From assembly GCA_002105175.1 (NCBI GenBank), contig MCGE01000012.1:1116001-1180000 (forward strand): a DNA stretch of 64,000 nucleotides. The letters run 5' to 3'. The notes beneath the pieces were generated by a model. That model was given only the letters and a program-made list of their open reading frames with translations, did not search any database and had not been told where the DNA came from. The translations under genes were made by a program, and so were the position numbers. Below are positions 23,973 through 36,500 of this stretch, one piece after another. Source of the stretch: Absidia repens. Its lineage: Eukaryota > Mucoromycota > Mucoromycetes > Mucorales > Cunninghamellaceae. Within the stretch, counting starts at the first letter, position 1. The number at the start of each line of letters is the position of its first letter.

Positions 23973-26096
23973 ATGACAAGTATCACGAAATTCGAAACAG
24001 GTCATCAAGATCTTGTCCACAGCATAGAATACGACTATTATGGCAAACGTTTGGTAACGTGCTCCACTGACCAGCGACTCAAGGTATGGGATTTTATGGA
24101 ATCACCCGACGTGGCTGTATGGGAATTAAATGATGACTGGAAAGGCCACGATGCTTCTGTGATCAAGGCACTTTGGGCTCCTCCAGAATTTGGCCAAATT
24201 ATTGCCAGTTGCTCCTTTGATAGAACGGTCAAGATTTGGGAAGAACAACCTGCAGGCAAGCGTCTGGAGAGGGGGTACTGCGGAGTGCGGGGCAGGGTAT
24301 AGGGGCTATCAAACAGATGTGCAAGTTATACTTATCCTTTTCTCTCTTTACTGTAGAATCCAAAAATTCACAACGACGATGGTCAGAACGATCGCGGCTG
24401 GTTGAATCGAAAGGGGCTGTATTAGATATTGCTTTCTCGCCCATGCACGGCGCATTACGATTGGTAAACAAATAACAAGAAACTATGCTACACTACTAGT
24501 CAACTAAGTCACTAATGTATATGCTCTTCTCTCGTTTAGGCTTCTTGCTCTGTGGATGGTATTATTCGGATCTACGAAGCTTTGGAACCTACCAATCTGA
24601 CACAATGGTCTCAAATGGAGGAATTCGACATTGGTATGGAAAAAAACAGCACATCGTCTTCCATAGCAGGACCTGCCCTCAATACCATGGTGCCAACTTC
24701 GACTTTGTTATCGCAACAACAGCAGCAGCTACAGCAACAACAACAGCTTCAAGAACAACAACTTCAACAAATACAACATGGAACTTTGGAACCTCCTTCT
24801 TCTTCCTCTTCCTCCTCCCCTAGTTCTCAGCAACAGCAACAGCATCAGGACGAGACATATCATAGAGGCGGCGGACAAGACAGCAACAAGGATCAATATG
24901 ACCAATACTCACAACTGCAAGAAAACCAGCAAGTAGCAGGGCAGCTGCATCAACAAAACTCGTCCACATCAAGGTTACACCCTCCACATCTCGGCAACTT
25001 GTCATCACCACCGACCTCTTTACCACCTCATCATGCACCATTAAGAACACCAAGCTCCAGTTCCAGTGGCAACAGTAACACCATGATGGAAAGTGCCCAA
25101 CTTCCTTTTGGCACACTCGTCCCTACCACTCCAGGCATCGCCCCTCCTATGACGTTACCGGGTGTCACGCCTAGTTTGACCATGTCCTCGATGGATCAAC
25201 AACAACAAGCAGCAGGAGCAGCAGAATCACAACAACAACAACAACAACAGCAGCAGCAACTATCTCAACGTGGTCGTCATCCTACAGATATAGAAAGTGG
25301 TTATTGCATTGATTGGTGCCCAAATCGTACGACCAATGCCATGATGGTAGTGGGGTTAGGGAAAGAATACGGTGCAAAGGTAAGAAATGATAATGGGGAG
25401 ATATTAAAATAAAATGAATCCTATTCTCATCTTTTCTCCCCTTCAAAAAAAAAAAAAACTAGATCTTCAAGCACGATGGTCATAATCGTTGGTATCCTGG
25501 TGAATTGCTTTATGGACATACAAATCAAGTCAATGATGTGAGCTGGGCGCCTAGCATGGGAAGGTATGATAAAGGGGGCGGAACGAAATTTAACGGAGAC
25601 TTTTTCTTAGAAAAAAAGGATGTCATTCACATTCTCCCTTTTTTTTCGGTTAATAGGACTTATCAATTGATTGCAACGGCATGTAAAGATCATTTTGTGC
25701 GAATATTCAAACTGACAGATCCATTGCGAAGTGGTGGTGGTAGTGGAGCCGGCTCAAGAGTCAATGCACTTAGCAAACAGTCATCATCATCGAAATCAAG
25801 CGGATCGTATCATGTGGAATTGGTGGCAGAGTTTGGACAACATCAATCCGAGGTAGGAAAGCAATATATATATGCGTACATGAATGAAAAAAAAAAAAAT
25901 GAAAAATAATCATTGAATTACTACTTCCTCTGATATATAGGTCTGGCGCGTCCAATGGAATATCATGGGAACGATTCTATCATCTGCTGGTAGCGATGGC
26001 ACCATTCGGTTGTGGCGGATAGGTTATGATGGTATCTGGCGTGAAATGGCTGCTCTGAATACATCAAGTCAACATAAATCCCCCTCGTCAAATTAG
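23973..26096 (+). CDS. SEH1: Nucleoporin SEH1 (WD40) with long Gln-rich insert
   Basis: Component of the Nup84/Nup107 Y-complex of the nuclear pore and of the vacuolar SEA/GATOR2 complex. Exons are 23973-24255, 24357-24463, 24540-25379, 25463-25563, 25657-25852 and 25941-26096, giving 560 residues against about 350 in yeast. WD blades are clear: GHQDLVHSIEYDYYGKRLVT, GHDASVIKALWAPPEFGQII, FDRTVKIWEEQPAESKNSQR, SVDGIIRIYEALEPTNLTQW, YCIDWCPNR, VNDVSWAPSMGRTYQLIATA and WRVQWNIMGTILSSAGSDG. The extra length is mainly one Gln/Ser/Pro-rich stretch (about residues 163-378) between two blades, where a loop is expected. Intron 1 appears to start with GC (24256) rather than GT. AATAAA at 26196-26201. 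Confidence 0.93.
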
Positions 26097-27728
26097 CATT
26101 AGTATAACCCCTCCTGCCCCCTCCTCCTCACCTTCATTTTTTTTTTTTGCCGTCTCATCTTTAAACTTGATCATTATTTATCGTTTCCAATACATAATAA
26201 ATATTTTTTTTCTTATCCCTTCTGTTATGCAGTGATTGTCTTGTCTTCTACTTTGAAATGATCGTCTCTATTTTATTAATATGATGCGATTCATCTAATC
26301 TCAAATTACGTAGTAATTCTTTCTGAAATATATATATGTATCCAACACTCATCCCCGATGTATTGTTAGACTGACATTTAGAACTTGGTGTCATACGTTC
26401 AAGTAGATTATTATGTATTCAGAGATAGCTGCCTGAATTGATAACAAATAAATATGAAAAATATGCTATATCGGTATGAAGTTTTTTGTGAGGTTTTTTT
26501 TGGAAATTAAGTGCTTTATAGGAAGGTCACAAAACAACTACAATAGAGACACTGTTTGCTATTTGATGGTTTAGAGGATGGTTAATAAAATAGCATATTT
26601 CATTGAAGCATACGGAAAAAATACCAAAACTAAAGACGAGGGGATTTTCATTGTAAAACGCTATGGGACTTGACGGAAAGATCTATTGAAGGAAGCATGG
26701 GGAGACTAAAGTGAAACTTAAAGAGTAATCAGTACTAATCTAAAGAGACATTTTGTAAACTGGGAGACGATGTATTGTGCAATATATGAGAGAGACTTTA
26801 GAGACATCTGTTAGGAAGACAGAATAACAGTCAATGCTAATGAAAAGGAATCTATTACACATGACATGAGAGAGACTAGTAAAATAAATTTTTCATGAAG
26901 CAAGTAAAAAGCGACATATTTTATTCACTTGTAGAAACCAACTATGAACAAACTAACACTAAAACTAAGCTAAGGGATGTCCCAAAAGGCCAACTAATGG
27001 TGTCTTCAGATCCTATATCCAAAATGACAGGGTTTCCCCATGCATGTTGAAATCCCTAATCTGAAATCGCTTCTAAACTAATCCTGGTACCAATCTATGT
27101 CCAACCTAATCTCATGGAGATTACAATGATGAAGAAGAAAGGATGGAAAAAAGAAAGAAAGAAGGAAAGAGCAAAAGAAAGAGCAAAATAAATTCACGTG
27201 GGCGGAATTTGAAATGATTTTTTTTGTCACTTTACAGTCAGCTCTCCTTTTTTTTACATCAATATAATAGTTCTCTTCTTCATCACAGTAACTACTATCA
27301 TTAAGCATAAATACCATTATGGTTCTTTTCTTATGATGAATTGAAAAATAAAATGGATAATTTCGGTCTGGTTTAATTTACTTCCCCAGTTTCACTGTAG
27401 AATCGTTTTGTTACCCATAGTTTCCCCTCTTTGATTGGACCACTGTAGTTTATCTTTCATCATGTTTTATTTTACAAAAAAATATTCACTCATTCATATA
27501 TTTGAAAATCTCCCATGTATATACACTCACACAGCCAAGCGCCTCATATTTATATAAGTATCCTAATACATACTCACTATTAGGCTTATATAGTTTCAGT
27601 TTATGGTCATAGTTTGTTTATATCTACATATGAATAAAATATCTCTTTTCCATTGTCCCTTGTACGTTTGGTTTGTCATGTGGAATGAGTATATTTACAC
27701 TGTATGGTACAGTGCTCGTGCGTGTAGG

Positions 27729-27787
<59 letters not shown>

Positions 27788-28519
27788 AGAAGAAAGGGGC
27801 TTATGTTTGAGACAGCATCGGTCAATCGCCGTGCACAGCTCACCGTCTGCAATACGTACAATACTTCACAGAGCAGCACTGAGTTTATAAATAGGGATAA
27901 TAGAGGGGGGTATTTCCTGAATAGTTTCAGAAACCAGCCTCGGTGGACGCATGAAAATAGAGGTAGTGAAGGGTGCTTAATAAGAAAAATGCAATCCAAA
28001 CACGTACCTTTGTTCCTTAACACTTTTACTATTAATACTACGTGGTTAAAAAGTTTTATTGTCAAAACATCCTTCACTTTCCGTGAAACTCTTTTTTTTT
28101 TTTTTTTGCATTCCTGCTGAATTGCACCATATGCAGGAAATTCATTGTATAAATCCGGTGCGTATGTAGCACTATCTGGAACCTCAGTTTTTTGTTTCTG
28201 TCAAATATCAAATCATATCAATGAATGGATAGAAAAAAAAAAAAAAACTTGTGTCAAATAAATATTTTATTTTGATTGATGGTAATAGTAAAGTGAATGT
28301 GAGTGACGGAAAAGGATATGTCATACAAAAAAAAAAGATGGGAAAGGGAGGAAAAAAAAACTATAGTGATGGTACAAAATCAATAATAATAAAACTAGGG
28401 AAGAGAATAACGGTACTAATAATAGAGTGTATAAAGAAAGGAGATGGGGAGAAATAGGATTAAAACTAAGAGTATATGAAGAAAGAAATGAAGAAATGGA
28501 AGGAGTAGGAGAGGCCTGT
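26097..28519. other. Intergenic region with repeat R5 and a 57-nt A tract
   Basis: Lies between two convergent genes. Repeat R5 and its opposite arm fill about 26510-27860; an uninterrupted A run sits at 27729-27785 inside that arm. The 27900-28500 part is AT-rich with several A tracts and shows no gene. Confidence 0.6.
26510..27860 (-). repeat. Dispersed non-coding repeat, copy R5 (with opposite arm)
   Basis: Second complete copy. CACGTG at 27195-27200 in CACGTGGGCGGAATTTG; core TTTCCCCATGCATG near 27035; reverse AATAAA module AAAAGCGACATATTTTATTC at about 26905-26925. The arm on the right ends TAGTTTGTTTATATCTACAT then ATGAATAAAATATCTCTTTT at about 27605-27648, which is a close inverted copy of the left module. 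Beyond it come ACTGTATGGTACAGTG and GCATCGGTCAATCGCCG, shared with R3. Confidence 0.88.
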
Positions 28520-30123
28520 CTAGTTGTTTCCAAAGAATCGAGTCATCACACTAAGATAATGGGAGGCGATTGTCTTGCGATCGCTTTGATAAATGGTCAT
28601 CAATGTGCCCATGGACAGCATAAATAAGAGGGTATCACCATGAGGTAAGTTCTTGACATGACCACGCTTGACCATGGTTCGCCACCAAGATTCCATGGCT
28701 CTTGTAAGGCAGTAAAGCGCAAGTTCTATCGTTAAAATATACGTGTGTGGTTAGTCAATCATCATCACTCTCTAAAAAAATAAACATTTATACTATTGAT
28801 GGATTGGTGGGGGGTTTTTTTTTTGTAAAAAAATACCTAATTGACGACCTGGAGCTTCAAGCAAGACGGTGATCCCAGAAACAACACCAGGCAAGTAATA
28901 CCAGTAGGGGCGTTCATTTCCAACAATAGGTCGTACAGCACAAGGAGTAGCAAAACCCATCGCTACATACATAGCCAAAAAGAAGGCAGACCTTCCGCAC
29001 GATTTAAGGAATTTTTGTAAGACGGTGGTAGGACTAAAATATCAAATGATAACGTATCAGTATCAGTAGATAAAAATATAACCTGTCCTTATCAAACTCC
29101 TATTTTTTTTTTTTTTTTTACTTACTCTGTTTTCAGTTGGTTGAATCTAAAAGCAAGGGTCATAATCTAATATTGTTATCATACAAAGAAAGAGTAAGAT
29201 TCCATTTCTATCCTAGTCTACTTTGTGTGTGAGTGTTTCATCTTACCACATTCAAAGGAACATAAAGTTTCAAAGCACGGCCATAACCATCACGGAACAG
29301 AGTCAATTTGCTTCTGGTACAGCTTGCATCGAGGGGATGTTGGAGAGCACAGACGGCATAGCGATGACGAATGTTGTGGGGGATAATGGAGGCAACGTTG
29401 GGACTGACATGCTGGGCGACAAAATCACGACTGGTTGTATCTTCGGGAATACGGAAGGGCACCGCTTCGTCGTCACCTTGGGCCATACGATGGACAGTAT
29501 CATTGATAGCATGTGTCAGAGGGATGGCCATATTTCCAAAATCGTCCTTCCAGCCAGAATGGTACAGTAAAAAGGAATGGTAAGACTTGGTCAATGTATC
29601 AGGGTTAAACAAGAAGCCATAGATAATTTGTACGTTTGCAAGCATCATCACCAAAGCACCCGCATATCGTTGCAATCCCTTGGCAAAGACATCTTCCCAG
29701 GTTGGCTCCACCGTCAATTCCCGAGGTTGTCCTTCGGCAAACCCTTTTTCATTCACACGATCCCGGAGCTGCATCAATGTCGCTTGTCGCTTGGCTTGTC
29801 TGGCTTTGGACCATTGCCCCATCAGCCACCCTCCGCTGAATTGAAGACTGCGTGTCAAGAGATACATCATGATCGATTGTCGTCGTCGTCGGTCAGGGTC
29901 AATCACCAGTGAGAGCCCAGCTACTGCACCGGCCACAAATGCGTTAAGTCGATCCGAGGCTGCATCCGTCGTTCCACGTAAACGTCGCATCATGCAAAGA
30001 ATTCCCTTGTAGCTGCTGAGAAAGGTGCTGAGGAAGAGTGCAAACAAAGCTGTATCTCTATTGTCAACCGGGAGAGTAGAGAGAAAAGCGAATGTGAGAT
30101 CAACTGTAAAATTTGAGTATACC

Positions 30124-30155
<32 letters not shown>

Positions 30156-30712
30156 TATCTCCTTTTATATGTAGGACTTACTTTCCGGCCAATCGTTTCA
30201 ATAGGTTTGGTCTATACACAAATAAAGACAGAACGTATTAGTCAGTTGGATTGGTTCACTATAGGCTAATCAGTTACCGTTTTACTTACTTTTTGAATAT
30301 TTTCCCAGTAAGCAATAAAGGAAGGACACCAATAAGATATTTAACAACAAACGCCACAACATAAGCTTTGATGAATCCACGACTACAATTTTGACTACAT
30401 GTTTTGCCTTCATGCTTGCAGATAGAGGGCTGTGAAGGAGGACGAGATGAGCTTACTTCCAAATTCAATCGACTAAGATTTTGACTACAGAATCAATACA
30501 TATAGGAAAAATAAATGATGAGTATCGAGTCGATGGATGCTGTGTGTATGAACTTACCTAGAAAGTCGATTGAGTCGTTCTTGGAACGAGCGTATGGATT
30601 TTAACACCGCTTCCGTTTCTTTGTCGGTCAGAAGTTTGGATACAATCTGAGCCAAACTTTCGATGAAGTTTTCATAGTATGAAGGAGGGACGGGCGGTAT
30701 AGATGTTGACAT
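28520..30712 (-). CDS. TMEM135-like membrane protein
   Basis: Predicted multi-pass membrane protein of 544 residues; animal TMEM135 acts in peroxisome/mitochondrion and lipid homeostasis. Exons are 30712-30558, 30484-30290, 30211-30182, 30057-29247, 29166-29126, 29033-28837 and 28725-28520. Family-like segments: CSRGFIKAYVVAFVVKYLIG, FLSSYKGILCMMRRLRG, AFVAGAVAGLSLVIDPDRRR, YLLTRSLQFSGG, CALQHPLDASCTRSKLTLF, ALKLYVPLNV, and the paired Cys in CKHEGKTCSQNC near the N-terminus. Exon 3 is a 30-nt micro-exon. A CA dinucleotide repeat (30126-30153) lies in intron 3. A role in fungi is not established; organelle localisation is inferred from the animal protein. Confidence 0.85.
30126..30153. repeat. 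(CA)n microsatellite in an intron
   Basis: Fourteen CA units inside intron 3 of the TMEM135-like gene, 28 nt before the next exon on the plus coordinate. Confidence 0.95.
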
Positions 30713-31335
30713 ATAGAGAGTGAGGAGAAAAAGATAAAAAAATATAAAATAAGAGAAAGAAAGAAAGTTTTCGATTTATCGAAGATATAAAAAATAAATA
30801 AATGGTGGATGTTGTCACATGGTTCTCCTTTGAAAAGACAGCGGCCTTTCAATAAGGTTTGTCTTGTCCCCCAAAGAAAAAAAAAAAAAGTCATCAGAAG
30901 CACTTTTTCGTTATTTATTTTTAATGCTACATGGAAGAAAAATAAATGATGAGACCCGATCCACTTAATATCGATCGATGCCTCTGTTAGTATCCTGCTT
31001 TTTTGTTGTTTTTTTCCCTTTGTTATCTTATAATAAATATAACCCAGAACAGCACTAGCGATCGTCTCCCCAAGCCGTTAACCAAGCAAAGCAACTACAT
31101 TGTGCGACAAGACCAAGAAATCAATAAAAAAAAAATCAATTTTCTTGGGGATGGTAATTCATCGAGGTCTCACGCAAATATTGCTGAAAAATGACTTTTT
31201 CAAATTGCCCCTTTTTGGAGACTACTTATGACCTCCGCTAGTCAGCCATGTTTTTTTTTTGATGGGGCGCACGGGCTTATTATAAAAGAAGGTGATGTTT
31301 ACAGTTTCTTTTTCACGAAAATCTATCATTCCTTC

Positions 31336-31378
<43 letters not shown>

Positions 31379-31890
31379 ATGACTGATTCCCGGTTTCATT
31401 TCAATTGCCAATTGTCGTGAAAAACCAGACCGCAACGTCATTCGCAATTTCGGTTTCAATGAAACTAGCGCATGATTTGAATTTTTTTTTTTTACCCCAG
31501 CTATTTTTTTTTCTTTTTGCCCAGCAGCTTCACACTCCGCGCCTGAAGATTTCCTTAGCGACATAGCCTCAACACGTTCAAGTTAGTATATTCCCCTCCT
31601 GTTATTTCAATGCTTTTCCGTGTTGCGATTCATCAGCCTATTCTTTCACAACAACAATAATAAAAAGAGTATCACAAAGTTGGTATATATATTTGTTAAA
31701 AAAAAGATGTTTTTATTGATCGATAAAAGACGGTTTCCTTTCAAGGACCATATTGTTCACTTGACGGCAAAGTATAGATAAAAGATATAAGAAGATAAAT
31801 AAAAAAACAATAAAAACTAAACTATAGATAAAAAAAAAAGAGATAGCTATGCTAGGAATATGATAAAAACCAAGGGAAAAGACACTACCA
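30713..31890. other. Intergenic region
   Basis: Promoter of the TMEM135-like gene and 3' flank of SPE2 (minus-strand AATAAA at 31712-31717). A 37-nt T tract lies at 31340-31376. A minus-strand frame at 31334-31564 ends in poly-Lys from this tract and I do not accept it as a gene. The unique stretch 31378-31620 has no other supported feature. Confidence 0.5.
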
Positions 31891-33568
31891 TTAAATTTGA
31901 GAGTAATGACCAAACACCAGATCGTAACCGTCAAAGACATGAAGAATCTTGTTCTTTCGGCGATAGCCAGAGTATCTATCCAAAGTGCCCATCATACTTG
32001 CCAATTGATCCACATCCACATCATCCATTTCCATTTCCAGATCAGATGCCACATCCATTTGTTCATCAACATGACCATCAACGCCATAGTCATCCGCCAC
32101 ATCGGCCGCAGCGCTCCCCTTGTTGAAGCCTTGATCACGATGAGAGGCAAAGTACGTCACAGTAAAGTTGGATGGTTGGAAGATATCAATGACTTGACGC
32201 ACCAATAAACGAATGGCATCTACATGATTGCCTTTAGATGTCTTGCCAGGATGCGTGATGGGTTGAGCGGGAATGGTAGATTCAAACGAAGCATACGAGC
32301 ATTGAGGTTCAGGGGTCACATGGATCGTGTAATAACCATCGTCCAATAAGCCATTGGCGGAATACCCACAAGGTTCAAACAAGAACGAGTCCACTTGAGC
32401 ATCAGGATACAATTTGTCCAAGCCAGTTTGTTGATCCACGCGTCGTCCACCAGGAATCCCAGTAGGTTCATCGCCCTGTTGATAAAAGGCTTCCATGGCC
32501 TTGGGATTCAAGCCTGTCATCAGGATTTCAATGGTTTCATCATGCGAGCGATAATCAAAGCGTTGGAAACGAGAAAAGTATTCTTGTTCAGTAGTGTTGT
32601 TGCTGTTGCTGTTGAGACTTGTCCAAGTGCAATCGTTTTCACCCATCCATGATACATCTGCATCGGCATCCTTAATAAGACCCTGAAGCTGTTCTTGTTG
32701 TTGGTAGAATCCTCGATAGTTGCTGTTGCTATTGTTGTCAAGAGATGTGTGCTGAAGAGGACTTGTCAAATAAAGATACCATTCGTCCGCATTTGTATCA
32801 CCAATAATATAAGCAGCGCCATTATCTGCCAAAAATAGAGAAGATCACTGATGAGTTACAAAAAAAAAAGTTTTTTTTTTAACATGGATATGTATCTTCC
32901 TTACCGAAATAAGAATCCAAATACTTGACTTCATTTTCCCAACTACGATGAGGATCAGGTTGTTTTTCGGGGAACATGAAGGACTTGCGAGAATAAAAGA
33001 GGCGGTAAACCGAATCCAAACCGCAATGAGTCTTGGCAATGTTGATAATACCAGGCAAAGCATGTAAAAGGGTAGTAGTTCCACAAGTTTTGATGATCAC
33101 TTTGTGAGGATAGACAAACATGGATGATTCACTATAGGCATAAAAAAAGAAAAAAAGAGGGACTGACCATCAGTAAAACATGCGCACATATATAAATAAT
33201 CAATTTTACCTAAGTAAATAAGCATCCACATGGGCGTTATGAATAACATTGAGGACAGTACATTTGACAGTAGCAAGCATGGCATCCCATACAGGTTTTT
33301 CCACGGTCCGAAGGTTCTTGTCACAATAAAAGGTATCATCATTGTTGGGTGTAGTAGGTGTAGAGGTGTCCGATAAATCAGAATCACAGGCATCCAATGG
33401 AGAGGTAGTAGAAGTCAAAGTAGAAGAAGGAGAAGCGATCACAGGAGAAGAAGAGAACCAGATTTCCAATAGTTTTTCTGGGCCTTCAAAGCAACCTTGT
33501 TCAGCACTGTAGTTTGTTCCAGAGACGGGCGGAGGTGCAGGGGGTGGAGAGAGAGGGTTGTAGATCAT
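31891..33568 (-). CDS. SPE2: S-adenosylmethionine decarboxylase proenzyme
   Basis: Makes decarboxylated AdoMet, the aminopropyl donor for spermidine. Exons are 33568-33210, 33131-32905 and 32825-31891, giving 506 residues, longer than the human (334) or yeast (396) enzymes. The self-processing site AYLLSESSMFVYPHK spans intron 1: cleavage is expected between Glu121 and Ser122, which becomes the pyruvoyl group. KTCGTTTLL holds the catalytic Cys, and CGYSANG and YYTIHVTPEPQCSY supply the Ser and His needed for processing. Extra length comes from a Pro/Ser/Thr insert near residues 45-80, an Asn-rich loop and an acidic stretch near residue 460. About 200 nt upstream of the start contain no other ATG and the leader is CAA-rich, so translation looks unhindered by upstream frames. 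Confidence 0.95.
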
Positions 33569-36500
33569 GTTTGTGTGTAGTGTTGTTGTTGTTGCTGGTG
33601 GTGGTGTTCTTGTTGTTGTTTTTGTAAAAGTTTTTTGTAGTTCTTGTTTTGTATGTATGGGTTACGAGGTAGTAAAGTGTTTGTGTATGTGTAATAAAAA
33701 GGTAAGGTAGGTTGTGTGTATAGAGGGAGTGGGTTTAAATAAATAGATAAATAGAGTAATAATAATTAAAGGATGTCAGGACCAAAAGTTTGAGAAGTGA
33801 AGCCGGAAGGGTAAGCTAATCAAATAACGTACTAAATTGTTTTTAAAAGAGTCAGAGCGCATAGCAGGGTGGAAAAAAAAAACTATAGAGATCAAGTTGG
33901 TTTTTTCAAAAAATAATAAGCTTGGGGGAGTAAGGGTTAAATCGAATACGAAATAAAACTTGTAAGATTGATAATAATGGTAAAAGTAATAACCATTCGT
34001 AGGTAAAAAGGGAACAAACAAAAAATAAAGGATAAAAAAGAAATAAAGAAATACGAAGAAAAAAGAGCGTGAAAAAAGCAAGATCCCCTTTTTCCCTAAA
34101 TACAACTTTTTTTTTCCCTGTGACTCGATTTCTTTTTAATGGAGTTTTAAAATTCAGACACTAAAAAAAGACCCGAAGAATATCAATGATGCTGATTATA
34201 CCATATAACGCTAGCCTTGATTTCAACCCATCTTTCACTATCGATCTGTTCATATTGTTGTTATTTTTGTGGGTCAGAATTATATACAAAACTTCCCCTT
34301 ACCCCTGAACCCTTGCCACCCCCCTCCTTCCCCCTCTTGCACTTTCCCTCCTACTCCCCGATCCACCGAGGATGGCGTGGTTTCATCATTATTATGCAAC
34401 TTTTTTACATTGTCACTTGTATTCTGTTCCTTGGCAAAACCATATATGAATGATAATCTCTTCTGAGGCGTTCTAAATTTATCTTCTACACACACACGCA
34501 TACATTGTCGCACTATGCTTATACTATGATGTCGAAGCCTTTCTTTTTATATGGCGGAGCACGAAATACATTTTTCGCCTTCCCCGTGCCTTTTACAATT
34601 TGATCTAATTTTTTTTTCTTCACAACACTTGCATGACATGTACATTTAATATCATGGGTACGCATCATATCGCCCTCCGTATGATAAACTGACGCAATAT
34701 ATATATATCTATATATACATACACTCTGTTATCATAAAAAGAACCTTGTGCCTGCCGCTTCGCAAAAAAAAGCCTCAATTGAAGTGCCTATTTTATTTTT
34801 TTTGGTTTGATCAATGACATAACAAGCATTAGTTTCTTTATCGATCGATACAATAGGTACGCCTAAAAACAATCCGTGATACGTTCCACTTTGGATGGTG
34901 GGAGACCATAGGAGAAATAGGGTTGTGTTCCATCAATCGTTGTGTTCCAGAGCGTTTTTCTGCGGCAAAACCCCCGCTTTTTCAGCGGCGGTTGAAATGT
35001 TTTCTGCAAAAATAAGGAACGTTTTTATTTCTTCTGTTTCCTCATTTTTTGACTTTTTCTACTTCTCATGGAGAGTGTGTATGTATATTTTTGTTTCTTT
35101 TTTACTCCTTTATACATATACCATTTATGTTAGCTGATAATTCAGTAAAAAAAAAAAAAGAAATGCATCAGCAACTCCCTGCATGTCCCAACTCCACATG
35201 TGTATATGACTGATGCTACTGACAAAAAAAAGATGAACTTTCTTCCAAAGCATGTTTTGATGACCAAAAACGGACGCATTATATATAAATATATACGTAC
35301 ATGGTGTTGATCATCATTCTTTAGTATTGGTATTGTCATAGGAGTGTTTAATGCTGAATTACAAAAGTTTAATAATCATCCTTCGCTATCAATGAGAGCT
35401 GCCTGGTTTGTTGAGTTAAGCTTTTCTGAGCAAAAATAGGTTATTATTTTTATATTGTCACAATTAGTCATGGTTACAAGCGTTTGATTTAAGCTTTAGT
35501 TTGTAGTTTTTCTTTTTCTGTTTCGGTTGACACTCTCCAATGGAAGTAATTTTTTTTTCGAATACTTGTGATGGTATCGACAATCCTGACTTTTTAATAT
35601 CATAATGCGCACGATAGGCGTTGTTTACACTAAGAATATTTGAACGCCGCTCCGCGAGCTCTTCGACCAAAAATTTGCGCAAAGGTCAAAGGTTAAAAAA
35701 CAATTGCGTGATTCATTCTCACGGTTCAAAAAAAAAAAAAAAAAAAAAAAAACAACCAGATATATTGAGTGTCAAGGAGGAAAGACGGGATGGGATTCCA
35801 TAATTCCATACGTCATGAAAATAATGAACTGGATATATATAGAGTATGTCCGGTCTAGCCGAAGCTATAATATTCTATAAAGCAGGCTATGCTGGTGGTA
35901 TGACCTGAGTTGATTAATATAAATAGTAGAGCAAAAATAAAGCCGAGTTCATACATATTAAGCAGCGTAGAATCACAAATCAGTCAATGAAAAAGTAGTT
36001 ATAATTGTTGAGCTAGAAAGCTGGTATTTGATAAGACACTCGCAAAATAGCCTCAATAACTGCTCCGTACATTATATAGTGGGTCAGGGGATGAGTAATA
36101 AAAAAAATACTTTATTTGAAGGAATATGGTAGATATTCAACTAAGAGCGTGGTGTTCAATGTAACAAGGGATCTACTAAAGGTAGCTTGAGCGAGACTAA
36201 TATGAATTCTGAATGAAGGTCAATACTAATCTAAAAGGACGACGGTAAAAAGTAATATAATGTATTGTATTTCATAAGTCATAAGAAAAGAGGAAGGATA
36301 TCTTTTATTGAAGAGCAACAACGGTCAAAACTAATCAAAAGTGGGTTATGGTTGTAAAAAACGGATTATTGCATACGACATGAGAAAGACTAAAGGGACA
36401 TTTTTTATTAAAGCAATTAAAAAAAGACATATTTTATCAAGATGTAGATACAAACTATGACAAACTAACACTAAATTAAGCTAATGAAGGCTCTACAAAT

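Noticed and set aside
27676..28077. 133-residue minus-strand frame
   Set aside because: Held open by the 57-nt homopolymer (poly-Phe) inside the arm of repeat R5.
31334..31564. 76-residue minus-strand frame with basic composition
   Set aside because: Ends in poly-Lys from a 37-nt T tract, has no domain and no splice partners.
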